In this document: positions 7,853-17,000 of the stretch, piece after piece
How positions within the stretch are numbered: the first letter of the stretch is position 1
How the letters are laid out: the number at the start of each line of letters is the position of its first letter
Assembly (NCBI GenBank): GCA_023453125.1
Contig: JAEXUB010000201.1
Location: forward strand, 1-19,788
Direction: 5' to 3'
DNA length: 19,788 bases
Source: Bacteroidota bacterium
GTDB taxonomy: Bacteria > Bacteroidota > Ignavibacteria > Ignavibacteriales > Melioribacteraceae
Position numbers and translations under genes: made by a program
Notes under the pieces: generated by a model
What the model was told of the DNA's origin: nothing
Seen by the model: the letters and a program-made list of their open reading frames with translations, nothing else
Databases searched by the model: none

Positions 7853-7876
7853 GGATAATCAAGTGTTTCGCCGTTT
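7844..7876 (+). promoter_or_regulatory. Antiterminator pairing of the TPP riboswitch
   Basis: The 3' side of the aptamer, AAACGACG (7844-7851), can pair with CGCCGTTT (7869-7876) with seven of eight positions matched (A7849 against C7871 is the mismatch); G-U pairs could extend it at 7843-7877 and 7842-7878. This uses the 3' strand of P1 and the 5' arm of the terminator, so aptamer closure and antitermination exclude each other: ligand-free RNA reads through, TPP-bound RNA terminates. Confidence 0.75.
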
Positions 7877-7895
7877 TTCCTAAAACGGCTTTTTT
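7870..7895 (+). terminator. Riboswitch-controlled intrinsic terminator
   Basis: GCCGTTTT (7870-7877) pairs perfectly with AAAACGGC (7882-7889) across a TCCT loop, followed at once by six T residues (7890-7895). It lies between the TPP aptamer and the receptor start codon, so it is the expression platform rather than a gene-end terminator. Confidence 0.93.
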
Positions 7896-7923
7896 ATTTC
7901 TAACCTAAAGTAAGGAGTAAAAA

Positions 7924-10410
7924 ATGAAATACTTGATTATTTTTCTTTTTTATGCATCCCAGCTCTATTCTCAATCAATTACAATTAAAGGGAGTATTAC
8001 AGGAAGCGAAGGGCAGAGTGTGCAGTATGCTACAGTCAGGATTGAAAATGCCGGATTTGCGGGCTCTGCCGATAAGAACGGGGAATTTGAAATTTCCGGA
8101 CGATTCTCCCCAAATGACTTTCTTTTAATTACCCACGTACAGTATGAATCTTTCAGAATAAGAATCTCAGAACTAAAACTGAACGAGAGGAATAAGTTTA
8201 CATTAAAGCTGCAGCCTTTTGTAAGCCAGACTGTTTTTGTACAGGGTAACATTGCAAAGGAAGGAGTAACCCCAACCGCATTTACAAAACTTGATAAGGC
8301 CAGAATCAGGGAGAGTTATTCAGTCCAGGATATTCCGGAGCTCCTCAGCTCTGTGCCTTCAGTAAATTTCTATTCCGAAAGCGGAAACGGAATAGGATAC
8401 AATTATTTAAGCATAAGGGGATTTGACCAGAGAAGGATTTCGGTGTCAATTAATGGAATCCCTCAAAACGATCCGGAAGACCATAATATATACTGGCTCG
8501 ATTTCCCCGACCTGATAGAGAGCACAGAGCTTATTCAGGTACAAAGAGGAGCCGGGAATGGCCTTGTGGGTTATCCGGCTGTTGGAGGCTCGGTTAATAT
8601 TATTACATCAAACTTTACCGAAAAGCCGGGAATTGAATTATCATCGGCTCTGGGCTCTTACAATACGCGAAAATACGGGGTATCTTTTTCAAGCGGATTA
8701 ATTGGAAATAAGTACTCCATTTATGCAAAGCTCTCAAAGACACTAAGCAGCGGGTATAGAAACGGCAGCTGGGTTGATTTTAATGCGTACCATTTCTCTG
8801 CCGTTAGATATGACGACAATCTTACAACACAATTAAATTTTTTCGGAGGTCCGGTTTCGGACGGGCTGGCATATACCGGTCTGCCTAAGTTTGCTGTTAA
8901 AAACAGAGATATGCGAAAGTTAAACTATTCCTACTGGGAAGCGCAAGACGGCGCGTTCACATACGCTCTGGAAAGAAGGCCGGAGGAGAAAGAGGGCTTT
9001 TCGCAGCCCCATTTTGAATTGCTCAATGAATTAAAAATAAGCGAAAATGTAAAATTAAATTCGGCGTTGTTTCTTGTAATAGGAGAAGGGTATTTTGATT
9101 ATGACGGTTCCTGGGGGGATACAACCTATTTTAGAATGACACGGGATAACGGCTTCAATCCGGTACAAAACCCCGGTAATGTTTTAATAAGGGCTATGGT
9201 AGAAAATAAACAATGGGGATGGATACCGAGGATAAATATCTCGCATAGAAATGGCGAGCTTATTTTGGGGGGAGAATTCCGTATCCACCGGTCGCTTCAC
9301 TGGGGCGCCCCGGAATTCGGTGAAAATCTTCCGGCCGGTATTACGAAAAGCTACAGGTATTATCAGTATGAAGGGGGAAAGGATATTCTGGCTTTCTATG
9401 CAAATGAGAATTACAGGATTGATGAGAAACTCAACCTCCTTATAGAAGCTCAGCTTGCTTATCACAAGTATATGCTATTCAATGAAAAGTATGTTAATAC
9501 CGATTTTTCAGTAAGCAACCTGTTCTTTAATCCCCGGTTTGGAGTAAATTATAAGTATAATTCAGAATTAAGTCTTTATGCCTCTTTTGCGCAGATTTCA
9601 AGAGAGCCGAGGCTAAAAAATTATTATGATGCGGCCGAATCGAGCTATGGAGAGGTTCCTCAATTTGAAATGACAGGGGGCAGATATGACTTTGATAAAC
9701 CTCTGGTTAAACCTGAAACTATGAACGATTTTGAACTGGGTGTTAATTATTTAACTCCCGGTCTCTCCTTATCCGCTAATGCATACCTTATGCTTTTTTC
9801 GAATGAAATTGTAAAGCAGGGGCAGGTTGACCGGTTTGGACAGCCTATGACGGGGAATATGGATAATACGATTCATAAAGGAATTGAATTAACGGCGTCA
9901 ATAAAACCGGCTGAAGGATTGGAAGTCATTTTTAATTCAACTATCAGCAGTAATTATATCAGCACTGGAAAGGCCTATATTAAAACAAAGGATCCGGTTA
10001 CCAAAGTAAGATCGGTAAAAGAGATTGATCTTGCCGATAACAGAATCAGCGGTTTTTCCGATTTGCTTATTGGTACCATTGTAAGATATAAAAATTCGGG
10101 CATTACTCTTCAGTTCGACGCAAAATACTCGGGAGAATTCTATTCTGATAACTATGGCGGGAAACTGCTGGAGTACCATCTTCTTTATCCGGGAATTACT
10201 TCTTACGATGACAATAAGATTGATTCCTATTTTACGGCAAATTTCTATGCGGGTTACGACTTTCATTCTGCCCCGTTTTTTAATAATATTAAACTCTATA
10301 TGCAGGTAAATAACCTGTTTGATAATTTATACGCGGCTTATGCAATAGGGGGAGAGTTCTTCCCGGCAGCCGAAAGAAATTTATTATTTGGAATTAAACT
10401 GGGATTATAA
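7924..10410 (+). CDS. TonB-dependent outer-membrane receptor, predicted thiamin uptake
   Basis: An 828-residue outer-membrane beta-barrel receptor taking up its ligand with TonB energy. A signal peptide (about 1-16, ending in LYS before QS) is followed by a carboxypeptidase-regulatory-like beta-sandwich (about 18-100) common in Bacteroidota receptors, a plug domain (about 115-230: IPELLSSVPSVNF, LSIRGFDQRRISVSINGIPQND, then QVQRGAGNGLVGYPAVGGSVNI) and a barrel rich in alternating aromatic strands. The last strand ends FGIKLGL, without the usual terminal aromatic. Shine-Dalgarno GGAG (7914-7917) sits six bases before the ATG. Thiamin or a precursor is inferred as substrate because a TPP riboswitch lies directly upstream and thiamine pyrophosphokinase overlaps downstream; the protein alone does not show ligand choice. 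Receptor family is certain, ligand likely. Confidence 0.92.
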   Translation: MKYLIIFLFYASQLYSQSITIKGSITGSEGQSVQYATVRIENAGFAGSADKNGEFEISGRFSPNDFLLITHVQYESFRIRISELKLNERNKFTLKLQPFVSQTVFVQGNIAKEGVTPTAFTKLDKARIRESYSVQDIPELLSSVPSVNFYSESGNGIGYNYLSIRGFDQRRISVSINGIPQNDPEDHNIYWLDFPDLIESTELIQVQRGAGNGLVGYPAVGGSVNIITSNFTEKPGIELSSALGSYNTRKYGVSFSSGLIGNKYSIYAKLSKTLSSGYRNGSWVDFNAYHFSAVRYDDNLTTQLNFFGGPVSDGLAYTGLPKFAVKNRDMRKLNYSYWEAQDGAFTYALERRPEEKEGFSQPHFELLNELKISENVKLNSALFLVIGEGYFDYDGSWGDTTYFRMTRDNGFNPVQNPGNVLIRAMVENKQWGWIPRINISHRNGELILGGEFRIHRSLHWGAPEFGENLPAGITKSYRYYQYEGGKDILAFYANENYRIDEKLNLLIEAQLAYHKYMLFNEKYVNTDFSVSNLFFNPRFGVNYKYNSELSLYASFAQISREPRLKNYYDAAESSYGEVPQFEMTGGRYDFDKPLVKPETMNDFELGVNYLTPGLSLSANAYLMLFSNEIVKQGQVDRFGQPMTGNMDNTIHKGIELTASIKPAEGLEVIFNSTISSNYISTGKAYIKTKDPVTKVRSVKEIDLADNRISGFSDLLIGTIVRYKNSGITLQFDAKYSGEFYSDNYGGKLLEYHLLYPGITSYDDNKIDSYFTANFYAGYDFHSAPFFNNIKLYMQVNNLFDNLYAAYAIGGEFFPAAERNLLFGIKLGL

Positions 10411-11072
10411 TGAAACAGGCCGTAATACTTGCCAACGGACTTGCCCCGGGCAAGGGAGAATTTAAATATTTTGCCTCTGCAGGGTATGGATTTCTGATAT
10501 GTGCAGACGGCGGGGCAAATTCAGCGTATAAACTTGGTCTTATTCCTGATCTTATAATGGGGGATTTTGATTCAGTATCTCCTGCTGCTTTAGAGTTTTA
10601 CAAAAATTATTCGAAAATTATCAGGCTAAAAAGGCAGAACGATACAGATGTTGAAAAATGCCTTAAGTATTGCATAGCAAATAAATTCAAAGAAGTTATT
10701 TTAACAGGAGTGACCGGGGACCGACTCGATCACTCCTTCTGTAATCTTGGAATTGTACTTAAATTCTTCGATAAAATTAAAATCAAAATTGTGCATCAGA
10801 AATCAATTCTCTCGGCACATACTGGTATGATAGAATTTGAGACGGTTAAAGGAGAAACTATTTCTTTGTACGGTATTGACAGGAGAACGAAAGTATTTTC
10901 GTCGGGATTAAAATATCCCTTGAACAATATTCCTCTTCCATTCGGCGAAAGAGAAAGTACCAGCAATATTGCTGCCGGAGATAAAGTTAGATTAAAGGTA
11001 ACCGGAGGCAAAATATTTATAGTGCGTGAATATAAAACAGTGAGAGATAATGGTTTCATTGAGCAGTATTGA
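10410..11072 (+). CDS. thiN: Thiamine pyrophosphokinase
   Basis: Transfers pyrophosphate from ATP to thiamin, making TPP directly in the cytoplasm (salvage route). Family motifs in order: ADGGAN (32-37), GDFDS (51-55, Mg/ATP site), QNDTDVEK (76-83), and TGVTGDRLDH (99-108). The length (220) is standard for a single-domain TPK. Its ATG overlaps the receptor stop by one base (TAATG), and its 3' end overlaps the following transporter start by 23 bases, so the three genes are translated as a coupled operon under the TPP riboswitch. This enzyme makes the very ligand the riboswitch senses, closing a feedback loop. Thiamin, not thiamin phosphate, is the substrate of this family, which suggests the operon imports free thiamin. 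Confidence 0.95.
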   Translation: MKQAVILANGLAPGKGEFKYFASAGYGFLICADGGANSAYKLGLIPDLIMGDFDSVSPAALEFYKNYSKIIRLKRQNDTDVEKCLKYCIANKFKEVILTGVTGDRLDHSFCNLGIVLKFFDKIKIKIVHQKSILSAHTGMIEFETVKGETISLYGIDRRTKVFSSGLKYPLNNIPLPFGERESTSNIAAGDKVRLKVTGGKIFIVREYKTVRDNGFIEQY

Positions 11073-12450
11073 TGCGCTGATTATTATCGTTTTTTTTGCC
11101 GTTACACTTATTATCGGGTTCTTCCCGAAAAAAGGGGAAAGTAATTCAGCCGGAAGCTTTCTTCTTTCCGGCAGAAAAGTAGGACTGCTTCTTTTTATCC
11201 TTACAAATGTTTCAACCTGGTACGGAGGTATACTTGGTGTAGGTGAATTTACATACAAGTATGGACTTGTAAGCTGGTTTACGCAGGGACTTCCATTTTA
11301 TATCTTTGCACTGATATTTGCCCTATTTTTTGCCGGCAAGATAAGGAACGCATCATTATTTACAATACCTGACCGTTTTACGCAGATTTACGGAAAGAAT
11401 ACAGGATTCGCAGCTTCAATTCTTCTTTTCGTCCTTGTCTCACCGGCACCCTATCTTTTGATGATTGGATATTTGATTTCGGTGATATTCGGAATAAATG
11501 TAATCTGGGGGCTAATAATAACCGGGGTAACAACAGCGGCATATATGATAAAGGGGGGCTTCAAGTCTGATCTTTATACCGATGCATTTGAGTTCTTCGT
11601 TATGTTTGCAGGATTTATTGTAATTGTAGCAGCTGCTTATTTTTCATTCGGCGGTTTCGGCTTCCTGTCTGATAATCTTCCAGCCGGGCATTTGTCTCTA
11701 ACCGGTAATTCTTCTCCTGTTTATCTGGTAGTCTGGTTCTTAATTGCACTGTGGACTTTTGCAGATCCAGGATTTCACCAGAGAACTAATGCGGCAAAAG
11801 ATGCCGCCACCGCCAAATGGGGTATTATTATATCAATAATCCTATGGGCATTTTTTGATTTCCTAACAACTTCTACAGGCTTATTTGCACGGGCAGCAAT
11901 GCAAAGCCTGGAAAATCCGATTCTTTCTTTTCCTTTACTTGCTGAAAAAATATTAGCTCCCGGTTTAAAAGGTCTATTTTACGCAGCAATGTTCGCTACA
12001 ATTTTATCAACGCTAAACAGTTTTGTTTTTCTTTCGGCTACCACGGTCGGCTATGATTTGATATATAAACTGAAAGGTGAAAAAGAAGAAACTAAAATTG
12101 TATTTTATACAAGAATCGGGATTATAATAACAACAATATTTGGAATTATTTTAGCTTATTTTTTCGATTCCGTTATTGAAATCTGGTTTACAATCGGAAG
12201 CATCTGCATACCCGGATTAATTTTTCTTGTGATAGGAGCATATTACGAAAAATTCCGGATAGGGGGAATCTGGCCGGTTATTGAGATCCTCGGTGCTACT
12301 TTATCATCCCTTCTTTGGTATATTTTAAGGCCCGGATTTACTGATACCCCTTATTTCGAAATAGAGCCGATGATTGCGGGTTTGATTGCAGCATCAGCAA
12401 TTCACCTGGCCGGTAGGCATTTTTCAAATCCTTCTGTATGGAAATATTAA
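11050..12450 (+). CDS. Sodium:solute symporter (SSS) family transporter, candidate thiamin importer
   Basis: A 466-residue polytopic inner-membrane protein with about 13 hydrophobic helices. SSS features include an N-terminal SIDALIIIVFFAVTLIIGF helix, STWYGGILGVGEFTY in the region of TM2, FTIPDRFTQIYG, KGGFKSDLYTDAFEFFVM, the QRTNAAKDAATAKWG loop and ATILSTLNSFVFLSATTVGYD, which corresponds to the Ser/Thr-rich helix holding the Na2 sodium site in this family. Its start overlaps the TPK gene by 23 bases (ATG 11050; an in-frame TTG at 11059 is an alternative), and the operon is headed by a TPP riboswitch. Thiamin-linked SSS transporters resembling pantothenate permease PanF have been predicted from riboswitch context (called ThiV), so thiamin import is a reasonable inference here. 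A pyrimidine precursor is an alternative. No terminator is visible after it. Confidence 0.88.
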   Translation: MVSLSSIDALIIIVFFAVTLIIGFFPKKGESNSAGSFLLSGRKVGLLLFILTNVSTWYGGILGVGEFTYKYGLVSWFTQGLPFYIFALIFALFFAGKIRNASLFTIPDRFTQIYGKNTGFAASILLFVLVSPAPYLLMIGYLISVIFGINVIWGLIITGVTTAAYMIKGGFKSDLYTDAFEFFVMFAGFIVIVAAAYFSFGGFGFLSDNLPAGHLSLTGNSSPVYLVVWFLIALWTFADPGFHQRTNAAKDAATAKWGIIISIILWAFFDFLTTSTGLFARAAMQSLENPILSFPLLAEKILAPGLKGLFYAAMFATILSTLNSFVFLSATTVGYDLIYKLKGEKEETKIVFYTRIGIIITTIFGIILAYFFDSVIEIWFTIGSICIPGLIFLVIGAYYEKFRIGGIWPVIEILGATLSSLLWYILRPGFTDTPYFEIEPMIAGLIAASAIHLAGRHFSNPSVWKY

Positions 12451-12503
12451 TTCTTTCTTATCTCTTAAATGACTATCTTTTTCTCCTCAATATCGGGTCT
12501 TAA

Positions 12504-13952
12504 ATGGAAAATTCATTAGATATTTTAAAACGTTATTATGGTTATGATTCTTTTAAGGGCTCGCAGGAAGCAGTAATTAAACGCCTTACTGAAGAAAGGA
12601 AACATTCTCTTCTTCTTATGCCCACCGGCGGTGGAAAAAGCCTTTGCTACCAAATTCCGGCATTAATGTTTCAGGGAGGAACAATAGTAATTAGTCCTCT
12701 GATTGCTTTAATGCAGGACCAGGTTGACGCGCTGAAAAAAAGGAATATTCCCGCAGAGTTCATAAATTCCACAGTGAGCCCCGAAAAAAGAAGAGAGCGG
12801 CTCGAAAAATTCGTTAAAGGAAAAATCAAACTGCTTTATGTTACTCCCGAACGGTTTAGAAAAAAAGATTTTGCAGAAGCAATTAAGCAGAGCAATATTT
12901 CACTGCTGGCGGTGGATGAAGCGCACTGTATTTCGGAGTGGGGGCACGATTTCAGGCCTGACTATTCACGAATAGGAGAATTCAGGGAGATGATCGGTAA
13001 TCCCTTGACAATAGCCCTTACCGCAACTGCCACTCCCGATGTACAGAATGATATTATTGCCAAGCTTGGCTTAAAAAAAGAGGAGATAAAAATATTCCAC
13101 GAAGGGATAGAAAGGCCGAACCTTAGATTAGAAACTGCCGATGTCTATGATGAAAAACAGACATTGATGGAAATAACCGGGATAATTGAAAAATATAAAG
13201 GCCCGGGGATAATTTATTTCTCTCTAATAAAAAAGCTCGAAAACTATTCGGAGCTTCTAAATGCAAAAAGAATAAAACACACCATTTACCACGGAAAGCT
13301 TGATCCAAGGGAGAGGAAAAAGGTTCAGAGGGATTTTCTGGCAGGGGAGAAGGGTTTAATTCTGGCAACAAATGCATTCGGAATGGGAATTGATAAACCC
13401 GATATAAGATTCGTAATTCACGCCGAGGTACCTTCTTCAATTGAATCTTATTATCAGGAAATTGGAAGGGCGGGGAGGGATGGTAATGCTTCTCTCTGCC
13501 TCCTGCTGTATAATCAGCAGGACCTCTACACCCAAATGGAATTTATCAAATGGGCAAATCCCAATGCCGATTATTATGACAGGGTATATGAAATAATAAA
13601 GAATGAAACTGAGATTGTTAATGCAATGGGAGTAGATTACCTTAGAGAAAAAATGAGCTTTAAGGATAAAAACGATTTTAGAATAGAAACTGTTCTTGCG
13701 ATGCTTGACCGGTACGGAGTTTCCGAGGGGAGCCTTGAAAATAGGAACCTGATATTGACCGGCAACTTGCCGGACGAGCTTCAGGATGAAAAGAGTCTTA
13801 AGGAAAAACTGCTCAATGACAACAAAAAGCTTCTTTCGGTAGTCAATTATTTCAAATCGACAGACTGCCGAAGAGTCTTCATTTCCGATTATTTCGGATT
13901 TCCGGGGGAGAAACCTTGCGGATATTGCGATTCCTGCTCAAAAAAGGGGTAA
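12504..13952 (+). CDS. recQ: RecQ-family ATP-dependent DNA helicase, short form
   Basis: A 482-residue 3'-5' superfamily 2 DNA helicase acting in recombination and fork repair. Helicase motifs: Walker A MPTGGGKSLCYQ, Ia SPLIALMQDQV, DEAH box AVDEAHCISEWGHDFRPDY (RecQ-specific aromatic-rich loop), III ALTATATP, IV GIIYFS, V LATNAFGMGIDKPDIRFVIH, and VI QEIGRAGRDG (around 321-328). A zinc-binding set follows: C455 in DCRRVF, then C472, C475 and C478. The protein ends a few residues later, so there is no winged-helix (RQC) or HRDC domain after the zinc motif. About 125 residues separate motif VI from the zinc motif, more than in E. coli RecQ. The start ATG has no clear Shine-Dalgarno. The 53-base gap before it is pyrimidine-rich and shows no clear signal. 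Confidence 0.93.
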   Translation: MENSLDILKRYYGYDSFKGSQEAVIKRLTEERKHSLLLMPTGGGKSLCYQIPALMFQGGTIVISPLIALMQDQVDALKKRNIPAEFINSTVSPEKRRERLEKFVKGKIKLLYVTPERFRKKDFAEAIKQSNISLLAVDEAHCISEWGHDFRPDYSRIGEFREMIGNPLTIALTATATPDVQNDIIAKLGLKKEEIKIFHEGIERPNLRLETADVYDEKQTLMEITGIIEKYKGPGIIYFSLIKKLENYSELLNAKRIKHTIYHGKLDPRERKKVQRDFLAGEKGLILATNAFGMGIDKPDIRFVIHAEVPSSIESYYQEIGRAGRDGNASLCLLLYNQQDLYTQMEFIKWANPNADYYDRVYEIIKNETEIVNAMGVDYLREKMSFKDKNDFRIETVLAMLDRYGVSEGSLENRNLILTGNLPDELQDEKSLKEKLLNDNKKLLSVVNYFKSTDCRRVFISDYFGFPGEKPCGYCDSCSKKG

Positions 13953-14096
13953 TTTTTAAGTGTTTTATCTCTAATCTGCTAAATTCCCCCCCTTCTCCTT
14001 CGATAATAAATTACATTAAAATTTAAAGTGTCACTAGGAAACGGGAATTTATGAATAATGAATTATTAATCCCAAAAAGTGAAAGGCGGCATTTGA

Positions 14097-17000
14097 ATGA
14101 AGCTTAAAAACCTTTTTGTTGTCTTTTATTCTCTTATAGCTCTTTTTTTACTATTGCTTGGATTCCTGACATATTTAATGCTGAGTATTCAGAATGAAAC
14201 TGTAGAAAAACAGAGAGTTCATTTTCAAGCTTATAAACTTGCAAATGAATTAAAGGAAAGCTCCGATAATCTTACCAGAATGTGCAAAACTTATGTGCTT
14301 ACCGAAGACCCTATTTGGGAAGAAAAATACTGGCAGATTCTTGATATCAGAAACGGTAAAAAACCGCGCGATGACGGAAGAACAATTGCTCTTCAGGACA
14401 GTCTAAAGAAACTGGATTTAACTGATGAGGAGAGGAGAAAACTAACTGTTGCTGAGAATAATTCCAATAAGCTCGTTTTTACCGAAGAAGCAGCATTTAA
14501 TGCTGTAAAAGGGATATTCGATGACGGTTCCGGCAGGTTTAATGTAAAAAAGAAACCCGATATTAATCTTGCAAAGGAACTTGTCTTCGGTTCGCAATAT
14601 TATTCTGATAAAAATTCAATAATGAAACCGATAGAGGAATTCATTCAGCTTATCGATAAGAGAATTTCCGGCGAACTAAACCAGCAGAATAGCAAAACTT
14701 ATTGGCTTATCCGTATTAAATTAACTCTCATCTTCATTATTATTGCAATTACTGTTGTATCATTTTTCATTTTGAAAGAAAAAATCATAAAAAAACTGGA
14801 TGAACTCGGAATTGCATATAAAAAGCTGGAAGAAAGCGAAGAGAAATTCAGGCGCTTTATGGATAGTATTCCGGGACTGGCATATATAAAGAAAAATGAT
14901 ACAAGAGTTGAGTTCTGTAATGAGGGATTTAAAACATATCTTGGAATTGACCCTCATCTTATTCTGAATAAACTGGGGGATGAAGTCTTTCCTTCTGAAT
15001 TCGCAAAAAAAATCCTTGAGGATGATCTCAAAGTACTTGAATCGGGTAAAACTGAAATATTTGAAGAACAGTTTGCTGACCGTTTATGGTCTACACACAA
15101 ATTTATTATTCCCAGAATTGACAATCCTCCTTATCTCGGCGGGATATCGATTGATATAACCGGGGCAAAGGCGGCAGAGGAGATGAGCCGTAAGCTATTC
15201 AGGGCAGTTGAGCAGAGCTCTGTTTCTGTGGTAATTACCGACCTTAAAGGGAATATCGAATATGTTAATCCCAAATTTGTGGATCTAACGGGATATTCTT
15301 TCGAGGATGTAAAGGGAGCTAATCCAAGAGTCCTCAAATCGGACGATTCTGAAAAAAACAAGGAAAAATATTCTGATTTATGGCAGACCATAAGTTCGGG
15401 AAGAGAATGGAACGGGGAGTTCTGCAACAAAAAGAAAAACGGGGAACTCTACTGGGAATCTGCATCTATTTCACCTATATTCGATAACAATGGTAATGTT
15501 ACACATTATCTTGCAATAAAGGAAGATATAACAGAAAAAAGGCAGATTCAAAAGGCGCTTGCCGAAAGCGAAGAAAAATACAGAATTCTCTTCAGCGATT
15601 CCCCTGATGCTTATCTGATTATTGTAGACGGTGTTTACGTCGACTGTAATAAGTCAGCTGAAAAAATGCTAAAAACTGAAAGGGAAGATATTATTGGTAA
15701 AATGCCCGGTTCACTTTCCCCCGAATTTCAGCCGGATGGAATGAATTCTATTGAAGTAATGCAGAATTATTTGAAAGCAGCATTAAGGACCGGCAGTTCT
15801 ACTTTTGAATGGCTGCATAAAAGAAAAGATGATTCTTCTTTCTATTCGGAAATATCGGTTACTCCAATATCATATGAAGGCAAGCAGGCCTTTTTCACCA
15901 CGTGGCGCGATATTACTGAAAGAAAGAAAGCAGAAAAGGCATTAAAAATAAATGAGGCGCGTCTCGAAGAAGCACAGGCAATTGCTCATATTGGCAACTG
16001 GGAAATTGATTTGACTACGCTTCAAATTAATGGCTCCGATGAAGCATTGAGGATATTCGGAATAGAAAAGACGGGGGGTGCATTTCCCCTTAAATATATT
16101 CAGCAGGCTGCATTTCCTGAATTCAGGCCAATTCTAGATAAAATGCTTAGCGATCTGCTGGAGTTAGGTCAAAGCTACGATGTTGAATACCGGATTAGAA
16201 GATTTGACAACGGGGGAATCCGCTGGATTCATTCAAAGGCAGAAATGGTTTCGGAAAATAACGGCGGATCACCCAGAGTAATGGGTATTATTCAGGATAT
16301 AACGGAGAGAAAGCTTGTTGAGGAAGAACTTCAGAAGAACAGGACCTTCCTTTATGACATAATTGAAAACAGCGGTGCTCTCATTTTTGTAAAGGATACC
16401 GAAGGGGTCTATCAGCTGGTTAACAAAAAATGGGAAGACACAACCGGCCTTAAGCGGGACGAGGTAATTGGTAGAAAGGATGTTGAGGTTTTCCCACTTG
16501 AAATCGGTAAGAATTTCCGGGATTCAGATGCTGAGGTTATTGAGTACGGAATAGTTAAAGAGTGTGAAGAAACTCTCAAAACCGATACCGGAACCAGGTA
16601 TTTTATTTCAATAAAATTCCCGATGAAGGAAGTTAATAGCGAGATCAAAGGGGTGTGCGGTATCTCAACCGAAATTACGGAAAGAAAAGAAAGTGAATCG
16701 AGAATTAAAAAATATGCCGATGAACTGCAGGAGTTAAACTATACGAAGGATAAGTTCTTCTCAATTATTGCACACGATCTTAAAAATCCGTTCCACGGAT
16801 TAATTAATCTTTCACGGATCCTTCTGCAGGATTACACAGAGCTTAGCGAAGATGACAAAATTTCATTCATTAAGAGCATTGAAGAACTTAGCAGCAACAC
16901 TTACAAACTGCTTGAAAACCTTCTTGACTGGTCAAGAATTCAAACCGGTAGAATGGCGCTAACGCTTGAATCATTCAATATACTTGCCGAACTTTACCAG

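Noticed and set aside
12451..12503. Pyrimidine-rich gap between the symporter and recQ as a terminator or promoter.
   Set aside because: No inverted repeat and no -35/-10 pair at usual spacing; nothing to support either.
14051..14107. An 18-codon ORF with an ATG start that overlaps the beginning of the histidine kinase gene in another frame, a possible leader peptide.
   Set aside because: No Shine-Dalgarno, no attenuator-like hairpin and no residue pattern suggesting a regulatory leader; such short ORFs occur by chance in A/T-rich gaps.
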